64,000 nt of DNA from Celeribacter baekdonensis (GCF_003047105.1 NZ_CP028475.1:124001-188000); one strand, 5' to 3'. Positions 43,563 through 52,816 are shown, numbered from the stretch's first letter. The notes: generated by a model not told the origin, from the letters alone. Translations and numbers: made by a program.

Positions 43563-43926
43563 AGTGTTGTTTTGGCCTGACTCGGGGGTGCTGTCTATGC
43601 CGTTTCGCCGCATTGCGACTCGCTTTTATCCTTTGGGAAAAAGAAAACTGTGTTCGATTGAGAGGTCTTGCGGAGCGGCGTGAAATTTGCGAAATGCAAC
43701 AAATGATCAAAAAACACGCGCAGGTTTAGTGAGGAACACCCGAAAATTAGCAAGTGTTCGCTATATTTTTCCTTATGGTTCAGTATTATATTATTTCAAA
43801 TCAATTACTTAAAATCATTTTTTAAAATCCTATCCAAAAAGACAGGTTGAGCGGAAGGCCCAAGCCTTGGAAATGTGCTATGCACGCATAGGGTATTGCG
43901 CACAGCACGAACAAGGAGCGGTCAGT
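43563..43926. promoter_or_regulatory. AT-rich gap upstream of the XRE regulator, with an inverted repeat
   Basis: No gene is seen. The stretch 43690-43860 is strikingly AT-rich for this genome. GAACAC (43734-43739) and GTGTTC (43754-43759) form an inverted repeat with a 14-base spacer, a possible operator for the downstream XRE protein. A ribosome site (AAGGAG) lies just before 43927. Confidence 0.4.
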
Positions 43927-44310
43927 ATGAAACATCCCGTGGACGTCCACGTGGGCAAGCGGATTCGCCATCGTCGTTGGATGGTTGGAATGACGCAGCA
44001 ACAACTTGCAGAAAAAGTTGGGATCAAATTCCAGCAAATTCAAAAATACGAAACGGGCATGAACCGTGTGTCCGCCTCCCGGCTGTGGGACATTGCGGAA
44101 TCGCTTGGGGTGCCGGTGGCATTTTTCTTTGACGGCATGGAGGCACATGTGCGCGACCTGACCGAAGTGCCCAATGCGCAAGACAGCGTTCCTGCGGATA
44201 TTCTGGCCGACAAAGAGGCGCTTGAATTGGTGCGCTCTTACTATGCGATCCCAGAAAACCAACGCCGCCGGTTGTTTGAACTGGCTCGGGTTTTGTCCGA
44301 CGTTGCCTAA
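43927..44310 (+). CDS. XRE-family helix-turn-helix regulator
   Basis: A 127-residue DNA-binding protein. The HTH_3 domain spans residues 8-66: VGKRIRHRRWMVGMTQQQLAEKVG, then IKFQQIQKYETGMNRVSASRL. The C-terminal third (ADKEALELVRSYYAIPENQRRRLFELARVLSDV) is a family-typical dimer or effector segment, common in Rhodobacterales and Caulobacter. AAGGAG before the ATG at 43927. An AT-rich leader with an inverted repeat suggests autoregulation. Confidence 0.88.
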   Translation: MKHPVDVHVGKRIRHRRWMVGMTQQQLAEKVGIKFQQIQKYETGMNRVSASRLWDIAESLGVPVAFFFDGMEAHVRDLTEVPNAQDSVPADILADKEALELVRSYYAIPENQRRRLFELARVLSDVA

Positions 44311-44380
44311 GCATTGATTTGCGCAAATCTAGGCGCACACGAAGTGGTGTGTGTGACCTTCATCACAGCCCTCAAATGAT

Positions 44381-44420
44381 CGGCCCCCTTGCCTGAATGG
44401 CAATTGGGGCCGTTTCTTTT
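44381..44420 (+). terminator. Terminator after the XRE gene
   Basis: CGGCCCC pairs with GGGGCCG around an 18-base loop and is followed by TTTCTTTT. It ends 140 bases before the phosphatase gene. Confidence 0.7.
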
Positions 44421-44557
44421 CCGCCTCATCCTTTGGCATCTGCGCGGGTCTTGCTTTTGGTGCCGTATTTTGGCCTCCCCGTCGCTTGACCTGACAGGTC
44501 CAAGCGGCTACCGCCAAGATCAAAGCCCCTGCAAAAGCCCAGACCAAGGAGAAGACG

Positions 44558-45385
44558 ATGAGCGATGCCACAGCCAAATTGGGACAGGCTCTGAGCGAGA
44601 CAGATCGCGCAGAGATCATCGCCACCGCCCATGCTGCCGCCGATGTGGCGCGCGAGGTGACGCTGACATATTTTCGCGGCACCGGCCTTGGCACCACCTC
44701 CAAAAAAGACGCGGGCTTTGATCCGGTGACCGTGGCGGACCGTGGCTCGGAACAGGCAATGCGCGCGCTGATCGAGGCCCGTCGCCCGCAAGACGGGATT
44801 ATGGGCGAAGAGTTTGGCCCGAAAACGGGCAGCTCCGGGCTGACCTGGGTTTTGGATCCGATTGATGGCACACGCGGATTTATTTCCGGCACGCCGACGT
44901 GGGGTGTGTTGATCGCGTTGCGCGATGCCGATGAGGCGCTGTTTGGCATCATTGATCAACCCTATATCGGGGAACGGTTTTTGGGTGGGTTTGGCCTGTC
45001 TGAAATGACTGGCCCCCATGGCACACGGGTCTTGGGCGTACGCAGCGGTGTGGCCCTTGGTGATGCCGTGATTTTCTCGACCTTCCCAGAAGTCGGCTCC
45101 GAGGTGGAAGGCCGCGCGTTTCATGATCTCGCGGCGCGCTGTAAACTCACGCGCTACGGCATGGATTGCTACGCCTATGCGCTTTTGGCTGCGGGGCAGA
45201 TTGATCTGGTGGTTGAGGCCGGGCTGCAATCCTATGACATTCTCGGCCCGCTGGCGGTGATCGAAGCCGCAGGCGGCATTGTCACCGATTGGCAAGGTGG
45301 TCCGGCGCTTGAGGGTGGGCGTGTGGTGGCCGCCGCCAGCAAAGAGTTGCATGAGGCGGCTTTGGCAGTACTGTCGACATATTGA
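44558..45385 (+). CDS. hisN: Inositol-monophosphatase-family phosphatase, likely histidinol-phosphatase
   Basis: A 275-residue enzyme of the IMPase fold. Metal motifs: GFDPVTVADRGSE (near residue 55), MGEEFG (Glu, near 84), the core LDPIDGTRGFISGTPTWG (near 102) and the late YDILGPLAVIEAAGG (Asp-x-x-x-x, near 230). The sequence GTRGFISG matches HisN-type histidinol-phosphatases better than inositol or CysQ enzymes. Other his genes are not nearby, so the substrate is inference. AAGGAG lies upstream. Confidence 0.85.
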   Translation: MSDATAKLGQALSETDRAEIIATAHAAADVAREVTLTYFRGTGLGTTSKKDAGFDPVTVADRGSEQAMRALIEARRPQDGIMGEEFGPKTGSSGLTWVLDPIDGTRGFISGTPTWGVLIALRDADEALFGIIDQPYIGERFLGGFGLSEMTGPHGTRVLGVRSGVALGDAVIFSTFPEVGSEVEGRAFHDLAARCKLTRYGMDCYAYALLAAGQIDLVVEAGLQSYDILGPLAVIEAAGGIVTDWQGGPALEGGRVVAAASKELHEAALAVLSTY

Positions 45386-45404
45386 CCCATATGTGAGGCT
45401 CCAA

Positions 45405-46748
45405 ATGCACCGCTGTTTTCTGATCCGCAACGCCGATGTCATTCTCACCATGGATGATGGGCGACAGGAGATCAAAGGCGGCGACATTTTGGTCCGCGAT
45501 GGCGTGATCGAAGCGGTCGGGCCGGGGCTTTATGACGATGATGCCCAGATCGTCGATGGCCGGGGCTGTTTGGTCACGCCGGGGCTGATCAACACCCATC
45601 ACCACCTCTACCAAACCCTGACGCGTGCTGTGCCGGGGGCGCAGGACGCGCTGTTGTTTGGTTGGCTTCAAACGCTCTATCCGATCTGGGCCAAATTTGG
45701 TCCCGATCACATGCGGATTTCGGCCATGGTCGGGCTGGCGGAACTGGCGCTTTCGGGCTGTTCCACCACCTCCGATCACCTCTATCTCTATCCCAACGGC
45801 GCGCGGCTTGACGATACGATTGACGCCGCAAAGGCCATCGGCCTGCGGCTTCACGCCACGCGCGGGGGCATGTCGATTGGCGAAAGTGCCGGGGGCCTGC
45901 CGCCTGACAGTCTGGTCGAGCGCGAAGAGGATATTCTCAACGACAGTATCCGAGTGATCGACGCGTTCCATGACCCAAACCCCGGTGCGATGATCCGGGT
46001 TGGGGTGGCCCCCTGTTCGCCTTTTTCCGTGTCGCGAGGCTTGATGCGCGATGCGGCGATTTTGGCGCGGGACAAGGGGGTCATGATGCACACCCATCTG
46101 GCCGAAAACGACGAAGACATTGCGTATTCCTTGGAAAAATTCGGCTGTCGTCCCGGTCAATATGCCGAAGAGCTGGGCTGGACCGGACCGGACGTGTGGC
46201 ACGCCCATTGCGTCAAATTGGACGTCAGCGAGATTGAGCTGTTTGCCAAAACCGGCACTGGTGTGGCGCATTGCCCCTGTTCCAATTGTCGCCTTGGGTC
46301 TGGCGTGGCCCCGGTGCGCCCAATGCGCGATGCGGGGGTGAATGTGGGGCTTGGCGTGGATGGCTCGGCCTCGAACGACATCGGCAACCTTGTGGCCGAA
46401 GCGCGCATGGCGATGTTGTTGCAACGTGTCACCTATGGCGCCGATAAAATGAGCCCGCGCGAGGCGTTGGAAATTGCGACACGCGGCGGGGCACAGGTTT
46501 TGGGCCGCGATGACATTGGTCAAATCGTGCCCGGAATGCGCGCGGATATTGCGATCTGGGACATGTCCGACGTCGAAGCGGCGGGCAGTTGGGACCCGGC
46601 GGCGCTGTTGCTGGCGGGACCGATGGTGGTGAAACATCTGTTTGTGGAAGGTCGCCATGTGGTGTCTGACAGTTGGGTCGCCACGATCAACATGGAGGCG
46701 ACGCTGGCATCACAGGCGCGGCTTTTGAAAGGTTTGATGGACGGGTGA
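45405..46748 (+). CDS. 8-oxoguanine deaminase-like amidohydrolase
   Basis: A 447-residue COG0402 amidohydrolase. Metal site: LINTHHHLYQTLTR (HxH, near residue 66), a His in MMHTHLAEND (near 235), the WHAHCVKLD His (near 270) and the Asp of LGVDGSASND (near 325). CPCSNCRLGSG replaces the CPxSN of guanine deaminases and is the mark of the 8-oxoguanine/isoguanine deaminase group (formerly called hydroxydechloroatrazine ethylaminohydrolase). GAGG precedes the ATG at 45405. A guanine deaminase lies 0.8 kb away on the other strand. Confidence 0.82.
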   Translation: MHRCFLIRNADVILTMDDGRQEIKGGDILVRDGVIEAVGPGLYDDDAQIVDGRGCLVTPGLINTHHHLYQTLTRAVPGAQDALLFGWLQTLYPIWAKFGPDHMRISAMVGLAELALSGCSTTSDHLYLYPNGARLDDTIDAAKAIGLRLHATRGGMSIGESAGGLPPDSLVEREEDILNDSIRVIDAFHDPNPGAMIRVGVAPCSPFSVSRGLMRDAAILARDKGVMMHTHLAENDEDIAYSLEKFGCRPGQYAEELGWTGPDVWHAHCVKLDVSEIELFAKTGTGVAHCPCSNCRLGSGVAPVRPMRDAGVNVGLGVDGSASNDIGNLVAEARMAMLLQRVTYGADKMSPREALEIATRGGAQVLGRDDIGQIVPGMRADIAIWDMSDVEAAGSWDPAALLLAGPMVVKHLFVEGRHVVSDSWVATINMEATLASQARLLKGLMDG

Positions 46749-46781
46749 ACGTCCGTCAGCGCGACACGAGGGAGAGAGACA

Positions 46782-47300
46782 ATGAGAAAACGGACAACGG
46801 CCTGTGCCATCACGGCGGCGTTGATGCTAACGGCCTGCGGCCCAGAAACCGGCACCGGCTTCGATCAAATCAGCCCCGTTTCGGCCCCAAGCGCTACATC
46901 AAACTCCCTGCGTAACAGTGTTGTGACTGGGGCTCAGGTGATCAGCCTGATCAATGCGGAGCGCGCCAAACAGGGGATCGCGGCCTTGACCCCCAACGCC
47001 AAGCTAGCGGTCGCCGCGCAACGACATGCGGATGATCTGGTGGCCCAAAACTATTTTTCGCATACTGGTAAAAACGGGTCCACTGTGGGCGATCGTGTGA
47101 CCGCAGCGGGCTATCGCCATTGCCTTGTCGCCGAAAACCTGTCGGCGCAATACCCCACGATCCAACAGGCCGTCGCAGGGTGGATGAACTCGCCCGGACA
47201 CCGCAAAAACATGCTGTTTAAAGGATTGGACAGCGTTGGCGTTGGCGTTGGCGTCAGTGACAATATGACCCTCGTTGCGGTCTTTGCTCACCCGTGTTGA
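46782..47300 (+). CDS. CAP/SCP-domain lipoprotein
   Basis: A 172-residue exported protein. The signal ends in the lipobox LMLTAC (Cys near residue 19). The CAP domain has INAERAKQGIAALTPNAKLAVAAQRHADDL, then NYFSHTGKNGSTVGDRVTAAGY, the AENLSAQ segment, and SPGHRKNMLFKGLDSVGVGV. The His and Glu residues of the putative CAP cavity are present. Function of bacterial CAP proteins is mostly unknown. GAGAGAGAC lies before the ATG. Confidence 0.9.
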   Translation: MRKRTTACAITAALMLTACGPETGTGFDQISPVSAPSATSNSLRNSVVTGAQVISLINAERAKQGIAALTPNAKLAVAAQRHADDLVAQNYFSHTGKNGSTVGDRVTAAGYRHCLVAENLSAQYPTIQQAVAGWMNSPGHRKNMLFKGLDSVGVGVGVSDNMTLVAVFAHPC

Positions 47301-47431
47301 GGTGGGGTCTGCGAGATCCATCACATTCTATTCAAATTGCATTTGAGTGATGAAAATGCGCCGAACATCCGCCCAGAAGCGGCCACTTTTCCCTTTGAGA
47401 ACAAGAACAGGTTCGTCAGGGGAGGTGTGAT

Positions 47432-47626
47432 ATGAGTTTCATTCGCGGTTTGATTGTCTTTGCCGTTGTGGTGGGAGGTGTCGGTGGGGTTGCCCATGCG
47501 GCGGAGGTCCATCCGCAGGCGAGGGCTGCGATGCCACCTGCATTGGAGCCTCTGGCGGTCACAGCCCCTGGCCACACCACACGCGCGGCGGATCAGGTCA
47601 CGGCGACCCGGCGGCCCATCACATAG
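47432..47626 (+). CDS. Possible small exported protein, unknown
   Basis: A 64-residue frame with a good signal peptide (MSFIRGLIVFAVVVGGVGG then VAHA-AEV) and GGGGAGG upstream of its ATG. The mature part is only about 40 residues, Ala/Thr/Pro rich. Its last 34 bases overlap the 3-prime end of the convergent guanine deaminase gene. I recognise no family; the ribosome site and signal peptide are the support. Confidence 0.5.
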   Translation: MSFIRGLIVFAVVVGGVGGVAHAAEVHPQARAAMPPALEPLAVTAPGHTTRAADQVTATRRPIT

Positions 47627-48888
47627 GTGGCACTCACGGCGCGGTCGTCGCCCATCATAATGGTCGGAAACACCTCTTCCCAAATCGTTTCGGCCCGGAT
47701 CGCGCGCTGGGCAATGGCGGGGGTCGAGGCCAAATCCAACACGGTGAAATCCGCCTCCATCCCCGGCGCAATCGACCCAATCCGATCCGCCATGTGCAAC
47801 GCATGGGCTGAGCCGTAAGTGGCCAGCCACAAAAGCTGGGCTGGGTGCAGTGCCGTGTGGGTCAACTGGCCGATCTCATAGGCGGCAGCCATGGTGCGCA
47901 GTAAGGAGAACGACGATCCGCCGCCGGTGTCGGTGGCAAGCCCAACACGCAGCGCCTCCGCTTTACGCGCGCCCATGTCAAACAGACCCGATCCGATAAA
48001 GGTGTTCGAGGTCGGGCAATGGATCAACGAACAATCATTGGCCCGCAGGTGATCAATCTCGCGCGGTTCCAAATGGATCGCATGACCAAACAACGCTCCT
48101 TCGCGGACCAATCCAAATTGCTCATAGGTGTCCAAATAATCGCGCGCGGTGGGGTAAAGCCCTTTGACCCAGTCGATCTCGTCCAACTGCTCGGACAAAT
48201 GCGTTTGCATCAAACAGGACGGATGTTCGGCCCACAGCGCGCCAAGGGCCTCCAACTGCTCCGGTGTCGAGGTCGGTGAAAACCGTGGCGTGATCGCATA
48301 GGTGGCGCGCCCCCGGCCATGCCAGTGCTCCAACAAGGCCTTGCTGTCGTCATAGGCGGAGTGTGCAGTGTCGCGCAGGCCTTCGGGGGCGGTGTCGCGG
48401 TCCATACAGGTCTTGCCCGCCACGATCCGCATCCCGCGCGCCTCCGCCGCCTCAAACAATGCCTCCACAGAGCCGGGATGGATGGTGCAAAATGAGGTCA
48501 CTGTGGTGGTGCCATTGGCCAAAAGCAAATCGAGATAGCGCCCGGCGATGTCATCGGCATAGGCGCGATCCGCGAATTTCATCTCTTCGGGAAAGGTGTA
48601 GCTGTTGAGCCAATCAATCAGCCGCTTGCCCCAACTCGCAATCATCGCGGTTTGTGGATAATGGGCGTGGGCGTCGATGAAACCGGGTGTAATCAAGCCT
48701 GGACCATGATCGTGAAGCACTGCGTCGGGGTGTTTGGCGCGCATATGGTCGCGCCCCCCAACGGAAACCACTTTGCCGTCCCGCACCAAAATTGCGCCGT
48801 CGGAATGAACTTGAACAGCCTCTTCTGCGGGGATGGCAAACGGGTCGCCTAAAAATTGGACAACCTGACCGGCGATGAGAGTTTCCAT
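47593..48888 (-). CDS. guaD: Guanine deaminase
   Basis: A 431-residue amidohydrolase that converts guanine to xanthine. Zinc site: TPGFIDAHAHYPQT (HxH, near residue 74), LMQTHLSEQLDEI (near 230), FGHAIHLEPREI (His, near 270) and GLATDTGGGSSFSLL (Asp, near 318). The IHCPTSNTFIGSGLFD motif is the guanine-deaminase form of the CPxSN loop. The N-terminal VQFLGDPFAIPAEEAVQVHSDG is typical of GuaD. It is monocistronic. Confidence 0.93.
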   Translation of the reverse strand: METLIAGQVVQFLGDPFAIPAEEAVQVHSDGAILVRDGKVVSVGGRDHMRAKHPDAVLHDHGPGLITPGFIDAHAHYPQTAMIASWGKRLIDWLNSYTFPEEMKFADRAYADDIAGRYLDLLLANGTTTVTSFCTIHPGSVEALFEAAEARGMRIVAGKTCMDRDTAPEGLRDTAHSAYDDSKALLEHWHGRGRATYAITPRFSPTSTPEQLEALGALWAEHPSCLMQTHLSEQLDEIDWVKGLYPTARDYLDTYEQFGLVREGALFGHAIHLEPREIDHLRANDCSLIHCPTSNTFIGSGLFDMGARKAEALRVGLATDTGGGSSFSLLRTMAAAYEIGQLTHTALHPAQLLWLATYGSAHALHMADRIGSIAPGMEADFTVLDLASTPAIAQRAIRAETIWEEVFPTIMMGDDRAVSATYVMGRRVAVT

Positions 48889-49026
48889 GGGAACCTGCTT
48901 TGGTGAATGGGTGCGTTGGCTTTGTGAGAGATTAAGCGTGCAGATCAGCGAGGTAAATCAATCTTGCCTCTGTTTCTCTTGGGCAAGCTGCCTTAAAGTC
49001 CCCCGTGACGAACAAGCGGGCAGGAC

Positions 49027-50427
49027 ATGAGCGAAGATCAGCAGGACATCATTGAAGAGCCGGAGGCCGAAGAGGCCGAAGAGGATGTATATTCGCTGAG
49101 CGCGCGCGTGCTCAGTTCGATCCTTTTTGCCGTCGACACAGGTGATCGGGCCAAGCTGATTGAGCTGATGGAGCCGCTGCACGCGGCCGACATCGCCGAC
49201 ATGTTGGAGCAGATCAACGCCTTTGATCGGCGTCGGTTGATTCTACTCTATGGTGCTGAGTTTGACGGTGAAATCCTCTCGGAACTCGACGAAGGCATCC
49301 GCGACGAGGTGATTCACGCGCTGCGGCCCGAAGTGTTGGCCGAAGCGGTTCGCGAACTTGAATCCGATGACGTTGTCGATCTGATCGAAGACCTCGATGA
49401 GGAAGCGCAAGAGGCGATTCTGTCCTCTCTTGAGGATGCCGACCGGGTCGCTGTTGAAAAATCCCTGTCTTACCCGGAATTCTCCGCCGGACGTTTGATG
49501 CAGCGCGAGGTCGTGATGGGCCCGGAGCATTGGACCGTGGGCGAGGCAATTGATTTTATGCGCGAAGCCGAGGGGCTGCCGGAAGATTTCTACCACATGG
49601 TGCTGATTGATCCCAAACTGCATCCCGTGGGCCATGTCACCCTTGGCAAAATCCTTGGGGCGCCACGTAAGCAACCTTTGCTGGAACTTTTGGAACCCGG
49701 ATTTCGCACCTTTCGCGTCGATGAAAGCGAAACCGATGTGGCCTATGCGTTCAACCAGTATCACATGATCGCCGCCCCCGTGGTGGATGAGGATGATCGA
49801 GTGATTGGCGTGATCACCATTGATGACGCGATGAATGTGTTGGACGAAGAGCACGAAGAAGACATCATGCGTCTGGCGGGTGTCGGTGAAGGCTCTTTGG
49901 CCGACCGGGTGTTTGACACGGTGAAACAACGTCTGCCGTGGTTGGCGGTCAACCTAGTCACGGCAATCATGGCCTCTTTGGTGATTGCGCAATTCGAAGC
50001 GACAATCACGCAATTCGTGGCGCTTGCGGTGTTGATGCCAATCGTGGCCTCAATGGGGGGCAATGCCGGAACACAAGCGTTGACCGTGGCGGTGCGCGCC
50101 ATCGCGACCCGCGATTTGACCGGCGCAAACGTCTGGCGGGTGATCCGTCGTGAGGTGCTGGTCGGGTTGACCAATGGCGTCGTCTTTGCGGTGATCATGG
50201 GCATTGTGGGCATCGCCTGGTTCGGCTCGCCTGCGCTGGGTGCCGTCATAGGTGCTGCGATGGTGATCAATTTGGTGATCGCCGGACTGGCTGGAATCGG
50301 GGTGCCTGTTGTGCTTGAACGCATCGGAGTTGACCCGGCGCTGGCCTCCGGGGCTTTTGTGACGACTGTCACTGATGTTGTTGGTTTTTTTGCATTTTTA
50401 GGGTTAGCGGGTGTGGTTCTTCTGTGA
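49027..50427 (+). CDS. mgtE: MgtE-family magnesium transporter
   Basis: A 466-residue channel-type magnesium transporter. The acidic lead is followed by an MgtE N superhelical domain (about 40-140; LHAADIADMLEQIN, DVVDLIEDLDEEAQEAILSSL), two CBS domains (about 150-275), and five membrane helices from about 300 with the pore motif PIVASMGGNAGTQALTV. N and CBS domains gate the pore by binding Mg. Its stop overlaps the GTG start of the next gene. Confidence 0.94.
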   Translation: MSEDQQDIIEEPEAEEAEEDVYSLSARVLSSILFAVDTGDRAKLIELMEPLHAADIADMLEQINAFDRRRLILLYGAEFDGEILSELDEGIRDEVIHALRPEVLAEAVRELESDDVVDLIEDLDEEAQEAILSSLEDADRVAVEKSLSYPEFSAGRLMQREVVMGPEHWTVGEAIDFMREAEGLPEDFYHMVLIDPKLHPVGHVTLGKILGAPRKQPLLELLEPGFRTFRVDESETDVAYAFNQYHMIAAPVVDEDDRVIGVITIDDAMNVLDEEHEEDIMRLAGVGEGSLADRVFDTVKQRLPWLAVNLVTAIMASLVIAQFEATITQFVALAVLMPIVASMGGNAGTQALTVAVRAIATRDLTGANVWRVIRREVLVGLTNGVVFAVIMGIVGIAWFGSPALGAVIGAAMVINLVIAGLAGIGVPVVLERIGVDPALASGAFVTTVTDVVGFFAFLGLAGVVLL

Positions 50428-50990
50428 CTGTAACGGATGATTTGAAATCGGCTCTACGCGCGCGCGCGCGCGCGGCCCGCGCCAAAGCGCACAAAACCGG
50501 CGGGCTTGCGGCGAGCCAGGCGGCACAATTGCTTTTGGGGTTCTTGACCCCGTTTCGGGGACAGGTGATCGCGGGCTATATGCCGATTGGCACGGAGATC
50601 GACCCGCGTGCCGTGATGACCACGCTGGCCCGATCTGGCCCGGTCGCCGTGCCCGTGGTCGAAGCCAAAGCCCAGCCTTTGCGCTTTGATCTCTGGACGC
50701 CAGACACGGCCATGGTCACAGGCGCGTTCGGGGCCTTGATCCCGGAACAGTCCACCCCCGTGACGCCGACGGTTTTGATCGTGCCGATGTTGGCGTTTAG
50801 CCGTCATGGCCATCGGTTGGGCTACGGCGGCGGGTTTTATGATCGCAGCTTGGCGCAACTGCGCGCCCAAGGATCGGTCTTTGCCGTCGGCCTGGCGTAT
50901 GGCGCGCAAGAGGCACCGGACCTTCCGGTCGAAGGCACCGATGCACCGCTGGATGCGATTGTGACCGAGCGCGAAGTCCTGACATTTTAA
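50424..50990 (+). CDS. 5-formyltetrahydrofolate cyclo-ligase
   Basis: A 188-residue enzyme that converts 5-formyl-THF to 5,10-methenyl-THF with ATP. The phosphate-binding GHRLGYGGGFYDRSLAQLR near residue 130 is diagnostic, with QVIAGYMPIGTEIDPR near 48 and VPMLAFSR. The start is GTG at 50424 within the mgtE stop (GTGA). Codons 12-17 are formed by nine CG dinucleotides in a row, a potential slippage site. Confidence 0.92.
   Translation: MTVTDDLKSALRARARAARAKAHKTGGLAASQAAQLLLGFLTPFRGQVIAGYMPIGTEIDPRAVMTTLARSGPVAVPVVEAKAQPLRFDLWTPDTAMVTGAFGALIPEQSTPVTPTVLIVPMLAFSRHGHRLGYGGGFYDRSLAQLRAQGSVFAVGLAYGAQEAPDLPVEGTDAPLDAIVTEREVLTF
50457..50474. repeat. (CG)9 dinucleotide repeat inside the cyclo-ligase coding region
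   Basis: Nine CG units encode alternating Arg-Ala near the N-terminus. Loss or gain of one unit would shift the frame. Confidence 0.85.
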
Positions 50991-51013
50991 GTCCCCTATT
51001 GGAGGTCTCTCCC

Positions 51014-51784
51014 ATGTCTATCCCGCAGAATCTGTTCAAACGCCGCCTGCGCGAGGGCGGCCAACAATTCGGTGCGTGGCACACGATGGGCGGCGGGCAA
51101 CAGGCCGAGCTTTTGGCTGCGGCGGGCTATGATTGGGTGCTGATCGACAGCGAACATGGCGCGATGGAGGTGACCGATGTGCTGCCGGTGCTTCAGGCGC
51201 TGTCTGGATATGCGACCTGCGCGCCGGTTGTGCGGATCGCTGAGAATGACACGGCCTTGATCAAACGTCACCTCGATCAAGGCGCGCAGACGTTGATGGT
51301 GCCAATGGTCCATTCGGCAGAGGCGGCGCGCGCGGCCGTGGCGGCGATGCGCTATGCCCCCGAAGGCCTGCGCGGCATGAATAGCATGACGCGCGCCAGC
51401 AGATTTGGCACAGTGACCGATTATGTCGCGCGTGCAGCAGACGAGCTGTGCCTGATCGTGCAAATCGAGAGCCGGGCCGGAATGGAGGCGCTCGAAGAGA
51501 TCGCCGCCGTGCCCGGCGTCGATGCGGTCTTTGTTGGCCCGGCCGATCTGGCCGCCGATATGGGCCACCCCGGCAATTTGGCGGCACCCGAGGTCGAGGC
51601 GGCTGTTTTGGACGGGTTTGCCCGGCTCAAGGCGCTCGATATGCCCTCAGGCATCATCACCCTCGATGAGGCGGCGTTGCGGCGCTATATCGCGGCGGGC
51701 TCGCGGTTTACCGCGCTTGGCATTGATGCGGCGTGGTTGATGGCGGCGGCACGGGGCAGTTTGGCGCGTTTTCAGGACATTTAA
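51014..51784 (+). CDS. HpcH/HpaI-family class II aldolase
   Basis: A 256-residue metal-dependent aldolase, similar to 4-hydroxy-2-oxoheptanedioate or 2-dehydro-3-deoxyglucarate aldolase. Key parts: FGAWHTMGGGQQAELLAAAGYDWVLIDSEHG (near residue 22), VPMVHSAEAARAAVAAMRY, VQIESRAGMEALEEIAAV with the metal Glu (near 155), and VFVGPADLAADMG with the Asp (near 180). GGAGG at 8-base spacing selects the ATG at 51014. The true aldehyde partner cannot be told; no aromatic catabolism genes are nearby. Confidence 0.9.
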   Translation: MSIPQNLFKRRLREGGQQFGAWHTMGGGQQAELLAAAGYDWVLIDSEHGAMEVTDVLPVLQALSGYATCAPVVRIAENDTALIKRHLDQGAQTLMVPMVHSAEAARAAVAAMRYAPEGLRGMNSMTRASRFGTVTDYVARAADELCLIVQIESRAGMEALEEIAAVPGVDAVFVGPADLAADMGHPGNLAAPEVEAAVLDGFARLKALDMPSGIITLDEAALRRYIAAGSRFTALGIDAAWLMAAARGSLARFQDI

Positions 51785-51875
51785 GCGCTGAATTTGTGTA
51801 TTTCGCTCCCGGTAAAGGCGCATGTCCTGCCACATGTCTTGCCAATGGCCGCGCGGGAGCCTAAGCCTTTTCGCC

Positions 51876-52688
51876 ATGAAAATTCTATTTCTCGGAGACA
51901 TCGTCGGCAGTGCCGGACGTCAAGCTGTTCTTGAGCGGATCGCGAAACTGCGCGCCGATTGGGGCCTCGATTTCATTGTGGTCAATGGTGAAAACGCGAC
52001 CAATGGCATGGGGCTTTCAGCCGAACATGCCAAGGGGCTGTTGGAGGCGGGCGTCGATTGTTTGACGCTGGGCGATCATGCTTTTGACCAAAAAGACATG
52101 ATGCAATATTGCGAACGCGACACGCGGATCATCCGACCGATCAATTTCGCCAAGGCGGCCCCCGGACGTGGTGTGCGGATCTTTGAAGATCGGCGCGGGC
52201 GGCGTATTTTGGTGGCGCAGGTGTTGGGGCAAGTGTTTATGAAACGCGCCTTTGATGACCCGTTTTCAGCGTTGGATCAGGTGTTTATGACCCATAAACT
52301 GGGCGGCTCGATTCAGGCCGCTTTGATTGATGTGCATTGCGAAGCCACCTCTGAGAAAATGGCGATGGGGCATTTTTGCGATGGCAAAGCCTCGGTCGTT
52401 GTCGGCACGCATACCCATGTTTGTACTGGCGATGCGCAGATTTTGCCCGGCGGTACAGCCTATTTGACCGATGCGGGCATGTGTGGCGACTACAATTCGG
52501 TGATTGGCATGGACAAGGCTGAGCCGCTGCGCCGGTTTGTGACGGGCATGTCAAAAGGCCGCTTTGAGCCTGCCAAAGGCGAAGCGACACTTTCGGGCGT
52601 GTACGTTGAGACCGATGACAAAACCGGACTGGCCACCCGCGTGCGCCAAATCCGCCAAGGCGGGCGATTGGAGCAAAGCATCCCATAA
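51876..52688 (+). CDS. YmdB-type metallophosphoesterase (TIGR00282 family)
   Basis: A 270-residue phosphoesterase of the YmdB family, known in Bacillus to hydrolyse cyclic nucleotides. Metal ligands: MKILFLGDIVGSAG (Asp), FIVVNGENATNGMG (Asn, Glu), LTLGDHAFDQKD (His), IDVHCEATSEKMAMGHF (His, Glu) and VVGTHTHVCTGDA (HxH). The start MKILFLGD at 51876 is at the fold edge; the upstream frame is dropped. Target nucleotides unknown here. Confidence 0.9.
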   Translation: MKILFLGDIVGSAGRQAVLERIAKLRADWGLDFIVVNGENATNGMGLSAEHAKGLLEAGVDCLTLGDHAFDQKDMMQYCERDTRIIRPINFAKAAPGRGVRIFEDRRGRRILVAQVLGQVFMKRAFDDPFSALDQVFMTHKLGGSIQAALIDVHCEATSEKMAMGHFCDGKASVVVGTHTHVCTGDAQILPGGTAYLTDAGMCGDYNSVIGMDKAEPLRRFVTGMSKGRFEPAKGEATLSGVYVETDDKTGLATRVRQIRQGGRLEQSIP

Positions 52689-52816
52689 GGGGAAAATGTT
52701 CTGATTTCGGTGGCTTGGCCGCGAGAGTGTTTTGAAACTGCCGTTTATTCGAGCTTGTGAACCGGGGGGGCAACAGGTCATATTGCGCTGGATATAGTCA
52801 CTCAGCGCGAGGATGC

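Noticed and set aside
45282..46658. 458-codon frame antisense to the 8-oxoguanine deaminase gene
   Set aside because: Shadow frame with no domain; the sense strand has all amidohydrolase motifs.
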